NCBI GenBank assembly: GCA_012103075.1
Contig: JAAVLQ010000001.1
Location: forward strand, 248,001 to 312,000
Length of the DNA: 64,000 bases
Direction: 5' to 3'
From: Brucella cytisi
Lineage (GTDB): Bacteria > Pseudomonadota > Alphaproteobacteria > Rhizobiales > Rhizobiaceae
The notes beneath the pieces are model-generated. The model worked only from the letters and a program-made list of their open reading frames with translations, did not search any database and was not told where the DNA came from. This document shows, piece after piece, positions 61,258 through 64,000 of the stretch (the stretch's first letter is position 1; each line of letters opens with the position of its first letter). A program made the translations under genes and the position numbers.

Positions 61258-62118
61258 TTATGCCCTCCTGTATGAAGGGTGCCAGAAAGTCATTCTGCGC
61301 TCGATCAGCGCGATCAGCCCATAAGAGAGCGATCCCGCAAGAGCAGCTACAAAGATTTCAGCCCAGACCATATCCACATTCATGCGCCCGATTTCCGCAG
61401 AGATGCGGAACCCCATGCCGACAATCGGCGTGCCAAAAAACTCCGCCACGATCGCTCCGATAAGTGCGAGGGTGGAATTGATCTTGAGAGCGTTGAATAT
61501 GAACGGCATGGCTGCTGGAAGACGCAGCTTGAACAATGTCTGCCAGTAACTTGAGCCGTAGGTTTCCATCATGTCCCGTTCCATTGCCCCGGTACTGGCA
61601 AGGCCCGCGACCGTGTTCACCAGCATAGGGAAGAAGGTCATGATGATGACGACCGCTGCTTTCGATTGCCAGTCGAAGCCAAACCACATCACCATGATCG
61701 GTGCGACGCCCACGATTGGAAGTGCTGCAGCCAGATTGCCGAGCGGCAACAGGCCTTTACGCAGGAATGGAATCCGGTCGGCGATGATGGCGGTTATGAA
61801 ACCGAGGCCGCATCCCGCCACATAGCCGATGATGACGGCCTTCAGAAAGGTCTGTCGGAAATCCGCCCAGAGAATTGGTACGGACGCCGTTATGCGTGCC
61901 CAGATTGCTGATGGTGCTGGAAGGAGAACCTGAGGAATAGCGAAAAGCCGGACGGTTACTTCCCAGAGCAATAACATTGCGATGCCAAAGAGCGCTGGCA
62001 CTGCGATATCCAGAAGCTTTTGGCCCAAAGGGTTACGGGTCTTGAGACTTGCGACCCAGCCCACAACCAGCCATGAAACAGCTATTAGCGCTATGACGGA
62101 TAGGATGCCTGTCATCAT
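61258..62118 (-). CDS. ABC transporter permease (NitT/TauT type), second of pair
   Basis: Intact, 286 residues from the ATG at 62118. About six helices. It carries LLPAPSAIWARI typical for TauC/SsuC-type permeases and the ATPase-docking loop MMETYGSSYWQTLFKLRLPA. The start ATGATGA overlaps the stop of the preceding permease. It forms a heterodimer with that protein to import the substrate of the binding protein at 60145. Confidence 0.9.
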   Translation of the reverse strand: MMTGILSVIALIAVSWLVVGWVASLKTRNPLGQKLLDIAVPALFGIAMLLLWEVTVRLFAIPQVLLPAPSAIWARITASVPILWADFRQTFLKAVIIGYVAGCGLGFITAIIADRIPFLRKGLLPLGNLAAALPIVGVAPIMVMWFGFDWQSKAAVVIIMTFFPMLVNTVAGLASTGAMERDMMETYGSSYWQTLFKLRLPAAMPFIFNALKINSTLALIGAIVAEFFGTPIVGMGFRISAEIGRMNVDMVWAEIFVAALAGSLSYGLIALIERRMTFWHPSYRRA

Positions 62119-63006
62119 GTGGCTGCTCTTTCCGGCTTTACACCCATGCGTCGGTTCACAAGCTGTGCCGCGACGCCAATCAGCGCAACCAGCACAGCAG
62201 CCATCAGAGCAGCGGCAACAAGTGCTGCCCATATCTGCACGGTCTGGCCATAGTACGAGCCTGCAAGAAACCGGGCACCAAGACCGGCAACTGCACCGGT
62301 TGGCAATTCACCGACGATAGCCCCCCACAAGGCTGATCGCGACGGCGATCTGCATCGATGTGAACAGGAATGGCATGGCCGCAGGCCAGCGCAGTTTCCA
62401 GAACACCTGCGATCTTGATGCATTATAGGTGCGCATGAGGTCGAGATGCATCACATCAGGCGATCTCAGCCCTTTCACCATACCGACCGCAACCGGGAAG
62501 AAAGAGAGATAGGTCGAGATGATAGCCTTGGGCAGCAAGCCCGATATGCCAATGGCATTCAGGACCACGATAATCATCGGCGCGATGGCAAGGATCGGGA
62601 TCGTTTGTGAGGTGATGATCCATGGCATCAGGCTCTTGTCGAGTGTGCGGGAATGAACGATTCCGACTGCAAGAAGAACCCCAGCGCCGACCCAAGCACA
62701 AAACCGAGCAGGGTAGACGATAATGTGACCCATCCGTGATAGATCAGGCTGCGCTTGGAACTCGGTTTGACCCCAAAGACGGTTTTCCAGATTTCTTCAG
62801 CTACTTGATGCGGTGCGGGCAGGACCGGACGGTCCTGATGCATCGTATTGGCAACAAGCGTCGAGAAAGTGATTTCTGTCCCTGCGCGTGTCGCCTGATC
62901 ACGCTCAAACGGGGCGTTGAGCACCGCCGCCGCCGTACCAAAGCGCAATAATGACTGCGAGTATAGTCGCCACGGGGATAAATCTGTCGTGCAGAAAGCC
63001 TTTCAT
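62115..63006 (-). CDS. ABC transporter permease (NitT/TauT type), first of pair, frameshifted
   Basis: About 298 residues when repaired, starting MKGFLHDRFIPVATILAVII. Membrane segments and the docking loop LMRTYNASRSQVFWKLRWPA identify a TauC-type permease. Further conserved parts are VLPAPHQVAEEIWKTVFG and LDKSLMPWIITSQTIPILAI. Frames break near 62965, 62690 and 62325. Being distinct from the intact permease at 61258, it makes the transporter a heterodimer, as in Rhizobiales pyrimidine importers. Sequence error is the likely cause of the breaks. Confidence 0.84.
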
Positions 63007-63042
63007 GGCCGATCTCCAGCACGATGCCGTTGAAAAGCGTCC

Positions 63043-63862
63043 TTATTCATGGATGTGCCCCAAACGCAAACCCTCACGGACGCGGTGGGCAATTTTCAGG
63101 AACGCTTCGGACTCCCTGATTTCAAGTGGTCTGTCCCGGCCAAGATCGCAATCGATGATTTCATGAATGCGGCCCGGGCGCGGGCTCATGACAACGATCT
63201 TGGTTGAGAGAAACACCGCTTCCGGGATGGAGTGTGTGACGAAAATCACTGTTTTGCGGGTTGCTGCCCAAAGCTTGAGAAGCTGTTCGTTGAGGTGATC
63301 GCGCACGATTTCGTCCAGAGCGCCGAAGGGCTCGTCCATCAGCAGCATATCAGGATCGAATGATAATGCGCGGGCTATCGATGCGCGCTGTTGCATGCCA
63401 CCGGAAAGCTGCCGGGGATATTTTTGTCAAAGCCTGAGAGATTGACGAGCGCGAGGTTCTTTTCGATCCGCTCGCGCCGTTCTGCCTTGGAGAACCTCAT
63501 AATCTCCAGCGGCAGGCTGATATTGTCTTCGATGGTGCGCCACGGAAACAGAGCGGCCGCCTGAAATACGTAACCATAGGACCGGTCGAGACGGGCTTGC
63601 TCCGGTGTTTTGCCGTTGACCGTGACAGAACCTGATGTCGGTTCCTCCGTGTCGGCCACCACACGCATCAGCGTAGTCTTGCCGCATCCCGAAGGTCCGA
63701 TGAAGGAAACGAACTCGCCGCGCTTGACGGCAAGATCAATATTGGACAGCGCATGGACAGGTCCGTCATTCGTCTCGAAGACGAGCGACAAGTCTTTGAT
63801 GTCGATCACTGTCTGCGCATTTGCCTCGCCCTCTCCGGGGCCATGCTGTCATTCAAGTTCAT
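63043..63862 (-). CDS. ABC transporter ATP-binding protein (NitT/TauT type), frameshifted
   Basis: About 272 residues. Walker A FIGPSGCGKTTLMRVV, Q-loop YVFQAAALFPWRTIEDN, signature LSGGMQQRASIARAL, Walker B MLLMDEPFGALDE and H-loop VTHSIPEAVFL are all present. One A is missing near 63420 (FDKKYPRQLSGG) and one C near 63842 in the N-terminal leader. With the second repair the protein starts at ATG 63862 (MNLNDSMAPGEGEA). Without it, GTG 63809 would be the start. It energises the two permeases at 61258 and 62115. Confidence 0.87.
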
Positions 63863-63895
63863 GCGTGGTTCCCGAAGCTGGACGATGGCCATGTC

Positions 63896-64000
63896 TCAGA
63901 CCCCTATCGGCATATGTTCGGCGCTGCGTTCCACCTTGCGCGGCGCAACGATTTCCTTCCATTGTGACAGCGCCCGATTGACGGCACCGTTCGGCTCGCG
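63896..64000 (-). CDS. C-terminal fragment of an unidentified gene, runs past window end
   Basis: Open minus-strand frame of 34 codons ending in TGA, continuing beyond base 64000. It reads REPNGAVNRALSQWKEIVAP and then RKVERSAEHMPIGV. The ATPase start lies 33 bases downstream, so the gene heads the same operon. Pyrimidine-degradation enzymes such as dihydropyrimidinase or the dihydropyrimidine dehydrogenase subunit are often placed here, but the fragment is too short for me to assign it. Confidence 0.6.
   Translation of the reverse strand, partial: REPNGAVNRALSQWKEIVAPRKVERSAEHMPIGV

Overview
The window looks like a chromosomal segment of an alphaproteobacterium close to Brucella/Ochrobactrum. 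I infer this from the housekeeping order infA - LMW phosphatase - UPF0262 - hisD - DUF2948 - murA, the Rhizobiales-type urease operon, the soxBDAG operon, and a dispersed palindromic repeat. Tools could not be run, so species-level placement is not claimed.

Layout. 1-1687: 3' part of a copper P1B ATPase. 1820-9085: a D-tagatose/hexitol module (ribose-type ABC transporter, PfkB kinase, GatZ/COG4573 protein) with a divergent LacI regulator. 9488-12302: membrane PQQ glucose dehydrogenase and a CueR/HmrR copper regulator. 12375-16202: a YehZYXW-type osmoprotectant ABC transporter, then glutamate dehydrogenase. 17928-23060: heterotetrameric sarcosine oxidase. 23209-37742: a large catabolic region with a class III CoA-transferase, a solute-binding-protein homologue without signal peptide, an amidohydrolase, an IclR regulator, a sugar ABC transporter, two enolase-superfamily acid-sugar dehydratases, a RhaM-type mutarotase, a Gfo/Idh dehydrogenase, a MaoC protein, an SDR and an FAH-family hydrolase. 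Together these can encode a non-phosphorylating L-fucose-type route to pyruvate and lactate. 37802-44953: housekeeping block (YdcZ transporter, tRNA-Phe, yacG, maf, infA, phosphatase, UPF0262, hisD, DUF2948, murA, tRNA-Thr). 45353-52058: DUF2189 membrane protein and the urease operon ureD-A-J-B-C-E-F-G. 52059-60094: photolyase, tRNA-Arg, an orphan histidine kinase and an RND efflux pair. 60145-64000: a pyrimidine/NMT1-type ABC transporter and the tail of one more gene.

Sequence quality governs the whole annotation. About 35 genes, including the normally essential murA and the core urease subunit ureC, are interrupted by single-base indels, mostly in short homopolymers. The intact protein resumes in the next frame with no loss of conserved residues. 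I read these as sequencing or assembly errors and give full-length gene spans with approximate break points.

Signals beyond ordinary genes: a 12-base motif (TTCANATAMGAA) in three intergenic regions of the fucose-type cluster; a bipartite palindromic repeat in four copies, two of which supply the stop codons of adjoining genes; a hairpin that can mask a ribosome binding site; a His-codon repeat at the ureE end that is read in another frame as the start of ureF; and an 11-C tract just upstream of ureD. I found no clear phage, IS element, CRISPR array or defence island.
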